Source of the DNA: Polaromonas sp.
Lineage (GTDB): Bacteria > Pseudomonadota > Gammaproteobacteria > Burkholderiales > Burkholderiaceae_C
Assembly: GCA_013297865.1 (NCBI GenBank)
Contig: JAAFIP010000006.1
Coordinates: 62,001-126,000, forward strand
Length of the DNA stretch: 64,000 nucleotides
Direction of reading: 5' to 3'
Shown: positions 43,095 through 51,931 of the stretch, piece after piece
How the letters are laid out: each line of letters starts with the position of its first letter
Position numbering within the stretch: the first letter of the stretch is position 1
Program-made: the position numbers and the translations under genes
The notes under the pieces: generated by a model
The model's database searches: none
Told to the model about the DNA's origin: nothing
Seen by the model: only the letters and a program-made list of their open reading frames with translations

Positions 43095-44059
43095 CCACAC
43101 CGACCCTCTTGCTTGCCGACTCGCGCTTCAAACCCTGGGAAGCCGCGCTGTGGCTGCTGGCCTTTGCCTCGCCATGGCTGCTGGGCAAACATGCGCTCAT
43201 CATCAACGAAATCGCCATCGTGGCGCTGTTTGCTATTTCGCTGGATTTGATCCTGGGCTACACCGGCATTGTGTCGCTCGGGCATGCGGCATTTTTAGGT
43301 TTCGGCGCCTATACCGCAGCGCTGTTTGCCAAACATATCTCGCCTGATCCGTTGCTGGGCCTGGCCACGGGCGTGGTTGCGGCTACTGCCCTAGGGGCGA
43401 TCTGCTCGCTCACCATCATGCGCGGCAGCGACCTCACGCGCCTGATGGTGACCTTGGGTGTAGCAGCCATTCTGACCGAGCTGGCCAACAAGCTGGACTG
43501 GCTCACAGGTGGCTCAGACGGCTTGCAAGGCGTGCTGATGGGCCCACTGCTGGGCAAGTTTGAGTTTGATTTGATGGGGCAGACAGCGGCATGGTATTCA
43601 CTGTCGGTGCTCTTGGTGTTGTTTATGCTGGCGCGGCGGCTGATTCACTCGCCTTTTGGTGCCACGCTCAAGGCAGTGCGCGACAACCGCTTGCGTGCCA
43701 TGGCCATAGGCATTCCGGTGGCATCACGTCTGGCAGTGGCCTACACCATTGCCGCAGGGGTGGCAGGTGCTGCAGGCGCGCTGATGGCGCAAACCACAGG
43801 CTTTGCCTCGCTGGAGGTGTTTGCGCTGGAGCGCTCAGCGGATGTCATGCTGATGCTGGTGATTGGCGGTGTGGGCTGGCTGTATGGTGGTGTGTTCGGT
43901 GCGGTGGTGTTCAAGCTGCTGCACGATGTGGTGTCGGCCATCACGCCGCAGTACTGGACCTTCTGGATCGGTTTATTTCTGTTGGTGCTGGTACTGGTGG
44001 GGCGCGAAAAGCTAATGCGCCCGTGGACCTGGTTTGGCAAGGCAGGTGGCAAGCCATGA
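43091..44059 (+). CDS. livM: Branched-chain-type ABC transporter permease LivM
   Basis: Second permease, 322 residues with 8-10 hydrophobic segments. IALFAISLDLILGYTGIVSL-like stretch (VALFAISLDLILGYTGIVSL) with GHAAFLGFGAYTA following is the LivM landmark, and AVRDNRLRAMAIGIPVASRL is the ATPase-coupling loop. It overlaps livH by four bases and livG by four bases (ATGA in both cases). Length and order match the HAA transporter family. Confidence 0.93.
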   Translation: MTTPTLLLADSRFKPWEAALWLLAFASPWLLGKHALIINEIAIVALFAISLDLILGYTGIVSLGHAAFLGFGAYTAALFAKHISPDPLLGLATGVVAATALGAICSLTIMRGSDLTRLMVTLGVAAILTELANKLDWLTGGSDGLQGVLMGPLLGKFEFDLMGQTAAWYSLSVLLVLFMLARRLIHSPFGATLKAVRDNRLRAMAIGIPVASRLAVAYTIAAGVAGAAGALMAQTTGFASLEVFALERSADVMLMLVIGGVGWLYGGVFGAVVFKLLHDVVSAITPQYWTFWIGLFLLVLVLVGREKLMRPWTWFGKAGGKP

Positions 44060-44847
44060 GTGATATTGTTTTAAGCTGCCAAGGCCTGGTCAAACGTTTC
44101 GGCGGCATTACGGCCACCGACAATGTGACACTGAACGTTGTGAAAGGTGCGCGCCATGCCTTGATTGGCCCCAATGGCGCAGGCAAAACCACCTTGATCA
44201 ATCTGCTGACCGGCGTACTGGAGCCGACTGCGGGCAGCATCAATTTGTTGGGCGAAGACATTTCAACGCTGGCACCACACCAGCGGGTGCGCCGCGGCAT
44301 GGTGCGCACTTTCCAGATCAACCAGCTGTTTCATTCCATGACCCCGCTGGAGACGCTGTCCACCGTGATATCGCAGCATCAAGGGCTGGGCGGCCAATGG
44401 TGGAAGGCGCTGGGCGCTTCAAAATCCGTGGCATCTGAGGCCTTGCAGCTTTTGGAACAATTCCACTTGCAGGACGTGATGCACCAGCGCACCGAGCATC
44501 TGGCTTATGGCAAGCGCCGCCTGCTGGAGATTGCCATTGCGCTGGCTTGCAAACCGCGCGTGCTGCTGCTGGACGAGCCTGTGGCGGGTGTGCCCGCAGG
44601 CGAGCGCGAAGAGCTGCTGCAAACTGTGGCTGCGCTGCCAGCGGATGTGTCGGTACTCTTGATTGAACATGATATGGACTTGGTGTTTGAATTTGCCAAA
44701 CGCATTACCGTGCTGGTTAACGGAGCGGTACTCACGGAAGGCACGCCAGATCAAATAGCCCAGGACCCGCAGGTGAAGGCCGTGTATCTGGGGCATTCGA
44801 TGGACGCCTATGAGGCGACCAATGCAGGAGCAACCCAGCATGGCTGA
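44056..44847 (+). CDS. livG: ABC transporter ATP-binding protein LivG
   Basis: ATPase of 263 residues. Walker A is GPNGAGKTTLINLLTG near residue 36. The ABC signature is unusual: LAYGKRRLLEIAIAL, giving AYGKRR instead of LSGGQ, as is common in LivG proteins. Walker B is LLLDEPVAGV, with the switch His in LLIEHDMDLVFEFA. It is coupled to livM (overlap of four bases) and runs eight bases into livF. Confidence 0.93.
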   Translation: MSDIVLSCQGLVKRFGGITATDNVTLNVVKGARHALIGPNGAGKTTLINLLTGVLEPTAGSINLLGEDISTLAPHQRVRRGMVRTFQINQLFHSMTPLETLSTVISQHQGLGGQWWKALGASKSVASEALQLLEQFHLQDVMHQRTEHLAYGKRRLLEIAIALACKPRVLLLDEPVAGVPAGEREELLQTVAALPADVSVLLIEHDMDLVFEFAKRITVLVNGAVLTEGTPDQIAQDPQVKAVYLGHSMDAYEATNAGATQHG

Positions 44848-45565
44848 TCTTCTGACCATCGACAACCTCAGTGCCGGTTATGGCGAGGCCGTTGTCATCA
44901 ATGGCGTGTCCCTGTCGCTTGACGAAGGCAAAACCCTGGCGTTGTTGGGCCGTAACGGAACGGGTAAAACTACCCTCATGAACACGCTGGCAGGTGCCAC
45001 GCGCCAGCATGGTGGCAGCATCACTCTGGGTGGGGTGGCCTTGCACAAGCTCAGCGCGCACGAGCGCGCAGGTGCGGGCATCGGCTGGGTGCCGCAAGAG
45101 CGCAATATTTTCAAGTCCCTCACGGTGCATGAAAACCTCACTGCAGTTGCCAGGCCAGGCCGCAAAGGTAGCGGCAACAATCCCTTCACACCCGAGCGTG
45201 TGTACGAGATGTTTCCGCGCCTGGCCGAGCGCAAGACCAATCTGGGCACTGAGCTGTCGGGTGGCGAGCAGCAGATGCTGGCGGTAGGACGCGCCTTGGT
45301 GCTCAACCCGCGCCTGCTGCTGCTGGACGAGCCGCTGGAAGGCCTGGCCCCCATCATTGTGGAAGAGCTGCTGAAAGCCATTTCACGCATCACGCGCGAT
45401 GAGGGCCTGAGTGCCATCATCGTGGAGCAGCATCCACAGGCGATTTTGGCCATCTCGCACACCACCGTGGTGCTGGACCATGGCAAGGTGGTGCATAGCG
45501 GCACGGCAGACGAGCTGTTGGCACAGCCTGCGCTGCTGGAAAAACTGCTGGGTGTTGCGCGCTAG
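44840..45565 (+). CDS. livF: ABC transporter ATP-binding protein LivF
   Basis: Second ATPase, 241 residues. Walker A is GRNGTGKTTLMNTLAG, the signature is ELSGGEQQMLAVGRAL, Walker B is LLLLDEPLEGL, and the switch His is in IIVEQHPQAIL. The start at 44840 follows AGGAG by nine bases, within the end of livG. GWVPQERNIF is typical of LivF. It closes the transporter operon; a Bug receptor gene begins 36 bases later and is probably cotranscribed. Confidence 0.93.
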   Translation: MADLLTIDNLSAGYGEAVVINGVSLSLDEGKTLALLGRNGTGKTTLMNTLAGATRQHGGSITLGGVALHKLSAHERAGAGIGWVPQERNIFKSLTVHENLTAVARPGRKGSGNNPFTPERVYEMFPRLAERKTNLGTELSGGEQQMLAVGRALVLNPRLLLLDEPLEGLAPIIVEELLKAISRITRDEGLSAIIVEQHPQAILAISHTTVVLDHGKVVHSGTADELLAQPALLEKLLGVAR

Positions 45566-45601
45566 TGGCTTGCCGGGCCATTGATTTTTTGGAATGTAAA
45601 T

Positions 45602-46585
45602 ATGAAGCGGATGCAATTTGTTAAAACCGTGGCCACATGCGCTGTGGCAATGGGTCTGAGCGCCAACCTGGCCTGGGCGCAAGCCTTCCCCACCAAACCG
45701 CTCAAAATCGTGGTGCCCAATGCCGCTGGCGGCGCGGCTGACATTACCGCCCGCACCGTAGGGCAAAAGCTCGGTGAGGCGCTAGGCCAGAGCGTGGTGA
45801 TTGAAAACAAGCCCAGCGCGGGCGGCGTGGTGGCCGGGGACAACGTCTCCAAGGCCGAGGCTGATGGCCACACTCTGCTGCTCATCTCCAGTGGCACGGC
45901 AGTTAGTGCCGCGCTGTTCAAGCAACTGCCCTTTGATACCCTGCGTGACTTTGCACCTGTGTCCAAGCTGGCCAGTTTTGACCTGGCCATTGCAGTCAGT
46001 GAAACCGGCAAATTCAAGTCGCTGGCCGAGCTGTTGGCTTTTGCACGGGCCAACCCTGGCAAGCTCAATATCGGAACACCGCAAATAGGCACCACACAAA
46101 ACCTGGCCGCCGAGCTGTTCAAAGCCAGCGCAGGTATTGAGTTTCAAGTGGTGCCCTTCAACGGCACGCCACCCGCTATTACCGCACTGCGCGGCGGCGA
46201 GATCGATGCCATCGTGGACATCCTGGGCCCGCTGATGCCTCAGATCAACAGCAAAGCGCTGCGCCCTGTGGCACTGCTGGGCGAGAAGCGTTATGCCGCG
46301 CTGCCTGATGTACCCACTGTGCGTGAAAGCGGCGGCGCTTTAAGTAACTTCAACGTCACCTCCTGGAACGGCCTGGCTGTGCCAGCCAAAACCCCTAAAG
46401 ACGTGGTGGCCAAACTCAACCGTGAAATCCAGACTGTGCTGGCCAACCCCGAAGTCAAAAAACGCCTGAGTGATCTGAGCCTGAACGCCCAAGGCAGCAC
46501 GCCCGAGCAGGTGGGCGATTTGCTGGCCAGTGAGATCAAACGCTGGGCAGAGGTGATTGCGCGGGCGAAAATAGAGAGGCAGTAG
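45602..46585 (+). CDS. Bug/TctC-family tripartite tricarboxylate receptor
   Basis: Periplasmic solute-binding protein of 327 residues of the Bug family, greatly expanded in Burkholderiales. Signal peptide of about 27 residues (cut near AWA). Mature start FPTKPLKIVVPNAAGGAADI and later KPSAGGVVAGDNVSKAEADG are diagnostic, as is LNIGTPQIGTTQNLAAELFK. No TctA/TctB membrane genes are nearby, as is usual for orphan Bugs, so it may feed a distant permease or act as a sensor. Its placement 3' of livF suggests a carboxylate or aromatic-acid ligand. Confidence 0.9.
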   Translation: MKRMQFVKTVATCAVAMGLSANLAWAQAFPTKPLKIVVPNAAGGAADITARTVGQKLGEALGQSVVIENKPSAGGVVAGDNVSKAEADGHTLLLISSGTAVSAALFKQLPFDTLRDFAPVSKLASFDLAIAVSETGKFKSLAELLAFARANPGKLNIGTPQIGTTQNLAAELFKASAGIEFQVVPFNGTPPAITALRGGEIDAIVDILGPLMPQINSKALRPVALLGEKRYAALPDVPTVRESGGALSNFNVTSWNGLAVPAKTPKDVVAKLNREIQTVLANPEVKKRLSDLSLNAQGSTPEQVGDLLASEIKRWAEVIARAKIERQ

Positions 46586-46597
46586 GTTCCTCTCTGT

Positions 46598-46660
46598 TGG
46601 GCTGAACTGGTCGAAGCCCCTGCGAGCCCTTCGACAAGCTCAGGGGAACGGAGTGAGCCT
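46598..46660. repeat. TCGAAG/CTTCGA palindromic repeat
   Basis: TCGAAG (46611-46616) and CTTCGA (46629-46634) lie within GCCCTTCGACAAGCTCAGGG, a sequence motif dispersed in many proteobacterial genomes. It sits between the Bug gene and the dehydrogenase gene, where it may end or process the transcript. Confidence 0.6.
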
Positions 46661-46691
46661 AGCAATTCGACACAGTGAAAGGGACTGCGCG

Positions 46692-47594
46692 ATGACATTG
46701 AATCAAATCGGCCTGATCGGCTATGGCGAAGTGGGCAAAATCTTTTGCGCAGGGCTGAAAATCCAACCTGGCGTGAACGCTGTTGCGGCATGGGACCTGA
46801 AGTTTGCCAGCGCCAGCACCCGCGATGCCGAGCGCTACCACGCCAGCGCCGCAGGTGTGCAGGCCTGCGCATCCATGCAGGCGCTGTGCGAGGCATCCAC
46901 CTTGATCCTCTGCGCTGTCACCGCCTCCAACACCCTGAGCGTGGCGCAGGAAGCAGCACTGCACATTCGCCCGGGCAGTGTGTTTTTAGACCTCAACTCT
47001 GCCTCTCCTGGCACCAAGCAGCAGTGTGCGGTGGCCATTGAAGCAGCTGGCGCGCACTATGTGGAAGCGGGCGTGATGACATCGGTGCCGCCCTACGGCA
47101 TCAAAGTGCCCATGCTGCTGGGTGGTGCCAAGGCTGCTGAGTTGGCCTCTGCCCTTGGCGCCTGGGGGCTGGACGCAAAACATGTCAGCGACACCCTCGG
47201 CATCGCCAGCGCCATCAAGATGAGCCGCAGCGTGATGATCAAAGGCCTGGAGGCGCTGGTGATTGAGAGCTACGCCACCGCGCGCGCCTATGGCGTAGAG
47301 AACCATGTGCTGCCCACTTTGCAGGAAACTTTCCCCAGTATTGACTGGCAAAAGCAGGGGGCTTATTTCTTCAGCCGTGTGGTGCAGCATGGCAAGCGCC
47401 GCGCTGAAGAAATGCGCGAATCTGCACACACCGTGCGTGAAGCGGGCTTTGAACCGCTGATGGCTACGGCGATTGCTGCCAAACACCAATGGGTGGCTGA
47501 TCAGGCGGCGCAAGGCGTATTTGAAGGGCTGGCCAAGGATGCCCGCTGGCAGGATTACGCAGACCGTTTGATAGCCAAAGCAGCTGCATTCTGA
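46692..47594 (+). CDS. NAD(P)-dependent dehydrogenase, 6PGDH-like with DUF1932
   Basis: Protein of 300 residues. The N-terminal Rossmann domain begins IGLIGYGEVGKIFCAGL (GxGxxG). The middle has LFLDLNSASPGTK-like sequence (VFLDLNSASPGTK) and EAGVMTSVPPYGIKVPMLLG. The C-terminal helical domain with KMSRSVMIKGLEALVIES is DUF1932. The conserved Lys (SAIKMSRS) is in place. Family members are often beta-hydroxyacid dehydrogenases of unassigned substrate. The ATG at 46692 is preferred. The 3' end overlaps a convergent LysR gene by 40 bases. It could belong with the aromatic-acid genes upstream. Confidence 0.82.
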   Translation: MTLNQIGLIGYGEVGKIFCAGLKIQPGVNAVAAWDLKFASASTRDAERYHASAAGVQACASMQALCEASTLILCAVTASNTLSVAQEAALHIRPGSVFLDLNSASPGTKQQCAVAIEAAGAHYVEAGVMTSVPPYGIKVPMLLGGAKAAELASALGAWGLDAKHVSDTLGIASAIKMSRSVMIKGLEALVIESYATARAYGVENHVLPTLQETFPSIDWQKQGAYFFSRVVQHGKRRAEEMRESAHTVREAGFEPLMATAIAAKHQWVADQAAQGVFEGLAKDARWQDYADRLIAKAAAF

Positions 47595-48529
47595 GCCTTG
47601 GCTTGCAGCTGCCCAGGCACGGCAAGCTCGCGCTGCACAAAATCCATAAACACACTGGCAATCCGCGACAGGCGCCTGTCGCGTCGCCATACCAACTGCC
47701 AGCTGCGCGCAATCGGCAGCCCTGCCACGGGCAGCACAGCCAGGCCTTCGCGGGCAGGGTCGCTGGCCAGCGTATGCTGCGACACAATGGCCAGCCCCAG
47801 GTCTGCTGCCACGGCGTGTTTAATGGCCTCATTGCTGCCCAGCGTCATGCGGATGCTGGGAGCCATACCGTGTTGGGCCAGAAAATCCAGCGTGGCCTGG
47901 CGGGTTCCTGAGCCTTTCTCGCGCATGAGCAAACCAATGTCAGCCAATGATCGCAGTGGCTTTTTGCGCGGCCTGGCGCTGGCCCAGGGGTGGTCTGCCG
48001 GGCCGATCAGCACCAGCGGGTTGTGCATCACAGCCGTGTGGTGCAGCGCGATGTGCTGCGGCGGCATCATCATCACGCACAGGTCGTCCTGCGCCCGCTC
48101 CAGGCGGGTGACCACGGCGTCGCGGTTGTCGATGGTGAGATCCACCTCAATGCCTGGATAGGTCTGCACAAAAGGCTTGAGCCATTGGGCCAGAAAATAC
48201 TCGGTGGTAGTGACCCCCGCAATCCGCAGCGAGCCACGCAGCATACCCTGCGCGTCGGCCACGCCGTCCTCAAACTCCTGCCATTGCCCGAACATGCGCG
48301 AGACGGTGTGCAGCAAATCGCGCCCTGCGTCGGTCAGTTGCACACCACGTCCTGCCGGGGTCAGCAGTGCAACGCCAACAGCTTCAGACAGCTCGCGCAA
48401 TTGGGTGGACACAGTGGGTTGTGTCAGGTGCAGCGCCTTGGCGGCTTTGGTGATGCCGCCCAGCCGGGCAACCGCCTCAAAGCTGCGCAGCTGCGCAAAA
48501 CTGGCACGGGGAAGTTTGGATAAATACAT
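47555..48529 (-). CDS. LysR family transcriptional regulator
   Basis: Regulator of 324 residues. The N-terminal helix-turn-helix is SFAQLRSFEAVARLGGITKA followed by AKALHLTQPTVSTQLREL. The effector-binding domain includes VDLTIDNRDAVVTRLERAQD, a stretch seen in CbbR-like regulators. It is divergent from the isocitrate dehydrogenase gene, with 99 AT-rich bases between starts. Its 3' end overlaps the convergent dehydrogenase gene by 40 bases. Target and inducer cannot be stated. Confidence 0.9.
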   Translation of the reverse strand: MYLSKLPRASFAQLRSFEAVARLGGITKAAKALHLTQPTVSTQLRELSEAVGVALLTPAGRGVQLTDAGRDLLHTVSRMFGQWQEFEDGVADAQGMLRGSLRIAGVTTTEYFLAQWLKPFVQTYPGIEVDLTIDNRDAVVTRLERAQDDLCVMMMPPQHIALHHTAVMHNPLVLIGPADHPWASARPRKKPLRSLADIGLLMREKGSGTRQATLDFLAQHGMAPSIRMTLGSNEAIKHAVAADLGLAIVSQHTLASDPAREGLAVLPVAGLPIARSWQLVWRRDRRLSRIASVFMDFVQRELAVPGQLQAKAQNAAALAIKRSA

Positions 48530-48628
48530 TTGAATTTATCTATTTAATTCATCATAAAGCATTATTAGACATCAATTTATAAACCCTGCACACTGGCGCC
48601 ATGTTCAACCCTGACTGAAAGAGACAAT

Positions 48629-50113
48629 ATGCAGCAGAAAACCCCGATTACCGTAGCCTATGGCGACGGTATTGGCCCTGAAATCATGCAGGCTACCTTG
48701 CAGATTCTGGAGGCGGCAGGCGCCCAGATAGCGCCCGAAGTGATCGAGATTGGCGAGAAGATCTATCTGGCTGGCAATACAGCAGGCATTGCGCCCACGG
48801 CCTGGGCCAGCCTGCGGCGCACCAAGGTGTTTCTCAAGGCGCCCATCACCACGCCCTCGGGCAGTGGCTACAAAAGCCTGAATGTGACGGTGCGCAAAAC
48901 CCTGGGCCTGTATGCCAACGTCAGGCCCTGCGCGGCCTACCATCCGTTTGTGCCCACGCTGCACCCGAAGATGGATGTGGTGATCGTGCGCGAAAACGAG
49001 GAAGACCTGTACGCGGGCATAGAGCACCGGCAGACCGATGAAGTGTTTCAGTGCCTGAAGCTGATCACCCGCCCGGGCTGCGAAAAAATTGTCCGCTATG
49101 CGTTTGACTATGCCGTGCAGCACGGGCGCTCCAAGGTCACCTGCATGACCAAGGACAACATCATGAAGATGACGGATGGTCTGTTCCACAAGGTGTTTGA
49201 CGAGATCAGCGCACAGTATCCCAACATCAAAGCGGATCACATGATCATTGACATTGGTGCTGCGCGTCTGGCCTCACGCCCCGAGGCTTTTGATGTGATC
49301 GTCACGCCCAACCTGTATGGTGACATTATTTCGGACATCGCGGCCGAGCTGACCGGCAGTGTGGGCCTGGGTGGCAGCGCCAATATTGGCGAGCATGTGG
49401 CCATGTTTGAGGCCATCCACGGCAGCGCGCCCGATATTGCGGGCCAGGGTATTGCCAATCCTTCGGGTCTGCTGCTGGGCGCAGTGATGATGCTGGTGCA
49501 TATTGGCCAGCATGCCGTGGCGCAGCGTGTGCACAACGCCTGGCTGGCTACCATCGAGGCAGGCGTGTTGACATCAGACCTGGCCGCTGCCGGGCAGGCG
49601 GTGGGCACGCAGGCCTTTGCCCAGGCGGTGATTGCGCGGCTGGGTCAATCGCCCACCAAGCTGCTGGCAGTGCAGTACACCGCCAGTGCACAGCAGACGA
49701 CGCAGACACCCAAGCCGCTCTACACGCCGCGCCCACCCGCACAGAAAGCCCTGGTCGGTGTGGACGTGTTTGTGCACACCCATGGTGAGAGTGCCGAGTA
49801 CCTGGCGGGCCGCCTGCAGACCCTGGCTGGACAGCCGCGCGATACCGGGCTGAAGCTGCAGATGATTACCAACCGGGGAGTGAAAGTCTGGCCCGGAGGA
49901 TTCCCTGAAACCTTCTGCACTGACCACTGGCGCTGCCGCTTCATGAGCCAGACACCCGGCCCCTCAGGCCCGGGCCAGCCACCCCAGGCCTCGCATTCGG
50001 GCATCATCGGCCTGCTGGAAAACCTGCACGACGACGGGGTGGATTTCATCAAGATTGAAAATCTGTGCACGTTCGACGGCGAGCCAGGCTTTGCGCTGGG
50101 GCAGGGGCAGTAG
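48629..50113 (+). CDS. icd: NADP-dependent isocitrate dehydrogenase (Thermus/Rickettsia type)
   Basis: TCA-cycle enzyme of 494 residues converting isocitrate to 2-oxoglutarate. It is longer than E. coli Icd (416) and matches the Thermus/Rickettsia class, which has an approximately 140-residue C-terminal extension. PITVAYGDGIGPEIMQATLQ is the N terminus, SGYKSLNVTVRKTLGLYANV includes the substrate Ser region, MDVVIVRENEEDLYAGIEHR follows, and YGDIISDIAAELTGSVGLGG lies near the metal-binding Asp residues. The extension begins near residue 345 with a Thr/Pro-rich linker and ends in HDDGVDFIKIENLCTFDGEP. It starts divergently from a LysR gene. A second, E. coli-type enzyme may exist elsewhere. 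Confidence 0.9.
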   Translation: MQQKTPITVAYGDGIGPEIMQATLQILEAAGAQIAPEVIEIGEKIYLAGNTAGIAPTAWASLRRTKVFLKAPITTPSGSGYKSLNVTVRKTLGLYANVRPCAAYHPFVPTLHPKMDVVIVRENEEDLYAGIEHRQTDEVFQCLKLITRPGCEKIVRYAFDYAVQHGRSKVTCMTKDNIMKMTDGLFHKVFDEISAQYPNIKADHMIIDIGAARLASRPEAFDVIVTPNLYGDIISDIAAELTGSVGLGGSANIGEHVAMFEAIHGSAPDIAGQGIANPSGLLLGAVMMLVHIGQHAVAQRVHNAWLATIEAGVLTSDLAAAGQAVGTQAFAQAVIARLGQSPTKLLAVQYTASAQQTTQTPKPLYTPRPPAQKALVGVDVFVHTHGESAEYLAGRLQTLAGQPRDTGLKLQMITNRGVKVWPGGFPETFCTDHWRCRFMSQTPGPSGPGQPPQASHSGIIGLLENLHDDGVDFIKIENLCTFDGEPGFALGQGQ

Positions 50114-50133
50114 ATGTATTTGCTATACATTAA

Positions 50134-50172
50134 ATAGCTGCTCCCGCGATATTCTATTGGCCTGGAGGGCTA
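50134..50172 (+). repeat. Dispersed repeat, copy 6
   Basis: A consensus copy (ATAGCTGCTCCCGCGATATT, then CTATTGGCCTGGAGGGCTA) 20 bases after the icd stop, between it and a convergent LysR gene. The paired ends would give a bidirectional stem. Confidence 0.85.
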
Positions 50173-50207
50173 AAGCACCCTCAACTGAACATCGCACAGC
50201 GCTATTG

Positions 50208-51092
50208 TCAGGTTTTCATGGGCAGTAGCTGCTGCACCAGCGGGTGCAGTATCTTTTTATGTGCTCCGATGGCGAAGTAATGCTCCTGCACGCCTTCACA
50301 GTCGCCCACCCGCTGCACGTTGTAGCGCGCGCTCAGATCGGCCTGCACCATGTCTGCCCCGGGGAAGATACCCATGCCCGCAGCGCCAAAGGTTTTGAGC
50401 AGGGCGCTGTCTTCAAACTCACCCACCACATGCGGTTTGATGCCCAGGCGTTCAAACCACTGGTCAATGCGCACCCGCACTGCTGCGTGGGTGGACGGCA
50501 GCAGCACGGGCATGCTGGCCAATGAGCGCGGAAACCCCTTTTGCGCCTGCTCTTTTAGTGCAGCAGGTGCATACCAGGCGATCTGCGAGTGACCCAGCGC
50601 GTGGCTATAGACCTTCAGATTGGGGTGCGGCGGGGCTGCGCGGTCTGCCAGCACCACGTCCAGGCGGTGCAGGGCCAGGTCACCCAGCATGTCTTCAAAA
50701 TCGTTTTCCCGGCACAGCAGATGCAATTGCGGAGTGTGCAGGATAGGCTCCATCAGTTTGCGCACAGCCAGCTTGGGCAGGCCTTCAGAAATGCCTACGG
50801 CCAGCCGGACACGGGGTGTGCCGATAGCGTCGCGGATGACATGCGGTAGCTGCTCGCCGAGCTGGAAAATCTGCTCGGCCTGGCGCAGTGTGGCGTGGCC
50901 TGCGTCTGTCAGCGCCAGACTGCGCCCTGCAGGCTTGAGCAAGGCATGGCCCAAGGTGCGCTCAAGCTCGCGCACCTGGGCGCTGACGGTCTGCACTGCC
51001 ATGCCCAGCCGATCAGCGGCGCGCGCCATGCCGCCCTCCTTGGCCACCACCCAGAAGTAATACAAATGCTTGTAATTGAAATCCACGCTCAT
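50208..51092 (-). CDS. nhaR: LysR family regulator, NhaR-like
   Basis: Regulator of 294 residues resembling NhaR, the Na+/H+-responsive activator. N-terminal FNYKHLYYFWVVAKEGGMAR and AADRLGMAVQTVSAQVRELE are its helix-turn-helix. LHLLCRENDFEDMLGDLALH and RLDVVLADRAAPP are NhaR landmarks. The start at 51092 (MSVDFNYKHL) is chosen, as the upstream extension has no match. No nhaA antiporter gene is next to it, so the sodium link is by family resemblance only. HPF-like and zinc-ribbon genes lie divergently upstream. Confidence 0.85.
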   Translation of the reverse strand: MSVDFNYKHLYYFWVVAKEGGMARAADRLGMAVQTVSAQVRELERTLGHALLKPAGRSLALTDAGHATLRQAEQIFQLGEQLPHVIRDAIGTPRVRLAVGISEGLPKLAVRKLMEPILHTPQLHLLCRENDFEDMLGDLALHRLDVVLADRAAPPHPNLKVYSHALGHSQIAWYAPAALKEQAQKGFPRSLASMPVLLPSTHAAVRVRIDQWFERLGIKPHVVGEFEDSALLKTFGAAGMGIFPGADMVQADLSARYNVQRVGDCEGVQEHYFAIGAHKKILHPLVQQLLPMKT

Positions 51093-51254
51093 GACACCAG
51101 TGTTCCCCCGCGAAGGCTGCATGCAGGCCTGCGCACTGCATAGTCAGTTATTTACGAACCCATCCTCTGTCATTGTCTGCTTTATCCGTGGTGGTGCAGG
51201 CGGTACGCTTGAGTCTCCATTTGCTGTGAATGGAAATTTCTAGGAGTTCAAGTC

Positions 51255-51611
51255 ATGCAAGTCGTTTTTGAATCCCGTGATCCCGAAGGCGCGCTGCTGC
51301 GCGATATGGCCGTTCGTCGGCTGCGCTTTGTGATGCGCCGCCTGACCTGGCTGGTGCCACGCGCCACGCTGCACCTGTCGGATGTGAACGGGCCGCGCGG
51401 TGGTATCGACAAACGCTGCCAGCTGGAATTGAAAACGGATACGGCTGGCACCGTGGTGGTGACTGCCATGGCGCATGACTGGCGCGGCGCACTAGAAGGG
51501 GCTTTGAGCCGGGCAGGGCGCGCTTTGCTGCGCAGCTGGCAGCGCAGCGGCAAACATGCTCGTGCCCGTGGGCGCAGCGGCCCCACCCAGCGCCATCCCA
51601 CCCTGGCCTGA
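51255..51611 (+). CDS. HPF/RaiA-like ribosome-associated protein
   Basis: Protein of 118 residues of the ribosomal protein S30EA / sigma-54 modulation family (HPF, YfiA), which bind the 30S subunit during stress to silence ribosomes. MQVVFESRDPEGALLRDMAV followed by RRLRFVMRRL gives the first beta-alpha element. LHLSDVNGPRGGIDKRCQLE and VVVTAMAHDWRGALEGALSR give the later strands and helix. The C-terminal 25 residues are Arg/Gly-rich. The ATG has AGGAG ten bases upstream (TTCTAGGAGTTCAAGTC). A zinc-ribbon gene starts 15 bases after its stop. Family call is fair; I rate the role as likely but unproven. Confidence 0.75.
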   Translation: MQVVFESRDPEGALLRDMAVRRLRFVMRRLTWLVPRATLHLSDVNGPRGGIDKRCQLELKTDTAGTVVVTAMAHDWRGALEGALSRAGRALLRSWQRSGKHARARGRSGPTQRHPTLA

Positions 51612-51625
51612 GAAAAGGATCCCAC

Positions 51626-51913
51626 ATGAACTGTCCCACCTGTCCTACCACTGCTTTGGTAATGTCTGACCGCAAGGGGGTTGAGATCGACTACTGCCCG
51701 CAATGCCGCGGCGTGTGGCTTGACCGAGGCGAGCTGGACAAGCTGATGGAGCGCGCGGTGCAGGAGGCCAATGCGCAGCCCGCGCCGCGCCCGGCAGCAC
51801 CTTCGCAGCACAGCCCAGGCTACCGCCGCGACTTTGAAGATTCTGACTACCGCATGGGGCAGGGCCACTACGGCAAGCGCAAAAAATCCTGGCTGAGCGA
51901 GATATTTGACTAG
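51626..51913 (+). CDS. Zinc-ribbon protein (zf-TFIIB type)
   Basis: Protein of 95 residues. MNCPTCPTTALV and VEIDYCPQCRGVWLDRGELD give the two C-x2-C pairs of a TFIIB-like zinc ribbon in residues 1-40. After a Pro/Ala-rich linker, the C-terminal part is highly charged, ending KRKKSWLSEIFD. Such proteins are widespread in proteobacteria; some support DNA or RNA metabolism, but no function is set. AAAAGGATCC precedes the ATG. It follows the HPF-like gene by 15 bases and is probably cotranscribed. Convergent with the methyltransferase gene. Confidence 0.85.
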   Translation: MNCPTCPTTALVMSDRKGVEIDYCPQCRGVWLDRGELDKLMERAVQEANAQPAPRPAAPSQHSPGYRRDFEDSDYRMGQGHYGKRKKSWLSEIFD

Positions 51914-51931
51914 GCGCTGCGGGGTGGCCTG

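Noticed and set aside
42207-43100. Minus-strand frame of 297 codons opposite livH
   Set aside because: His/Gln-rich translation typical of antisense membrane-protein genes; livH fits the operon.
50208-51092. Sodium homeostasis operon with an antiporter next to the NhaR-like regulator
   Set aside because: No antiporter gene is adjacent; only the regulator family resemblance can be supported.
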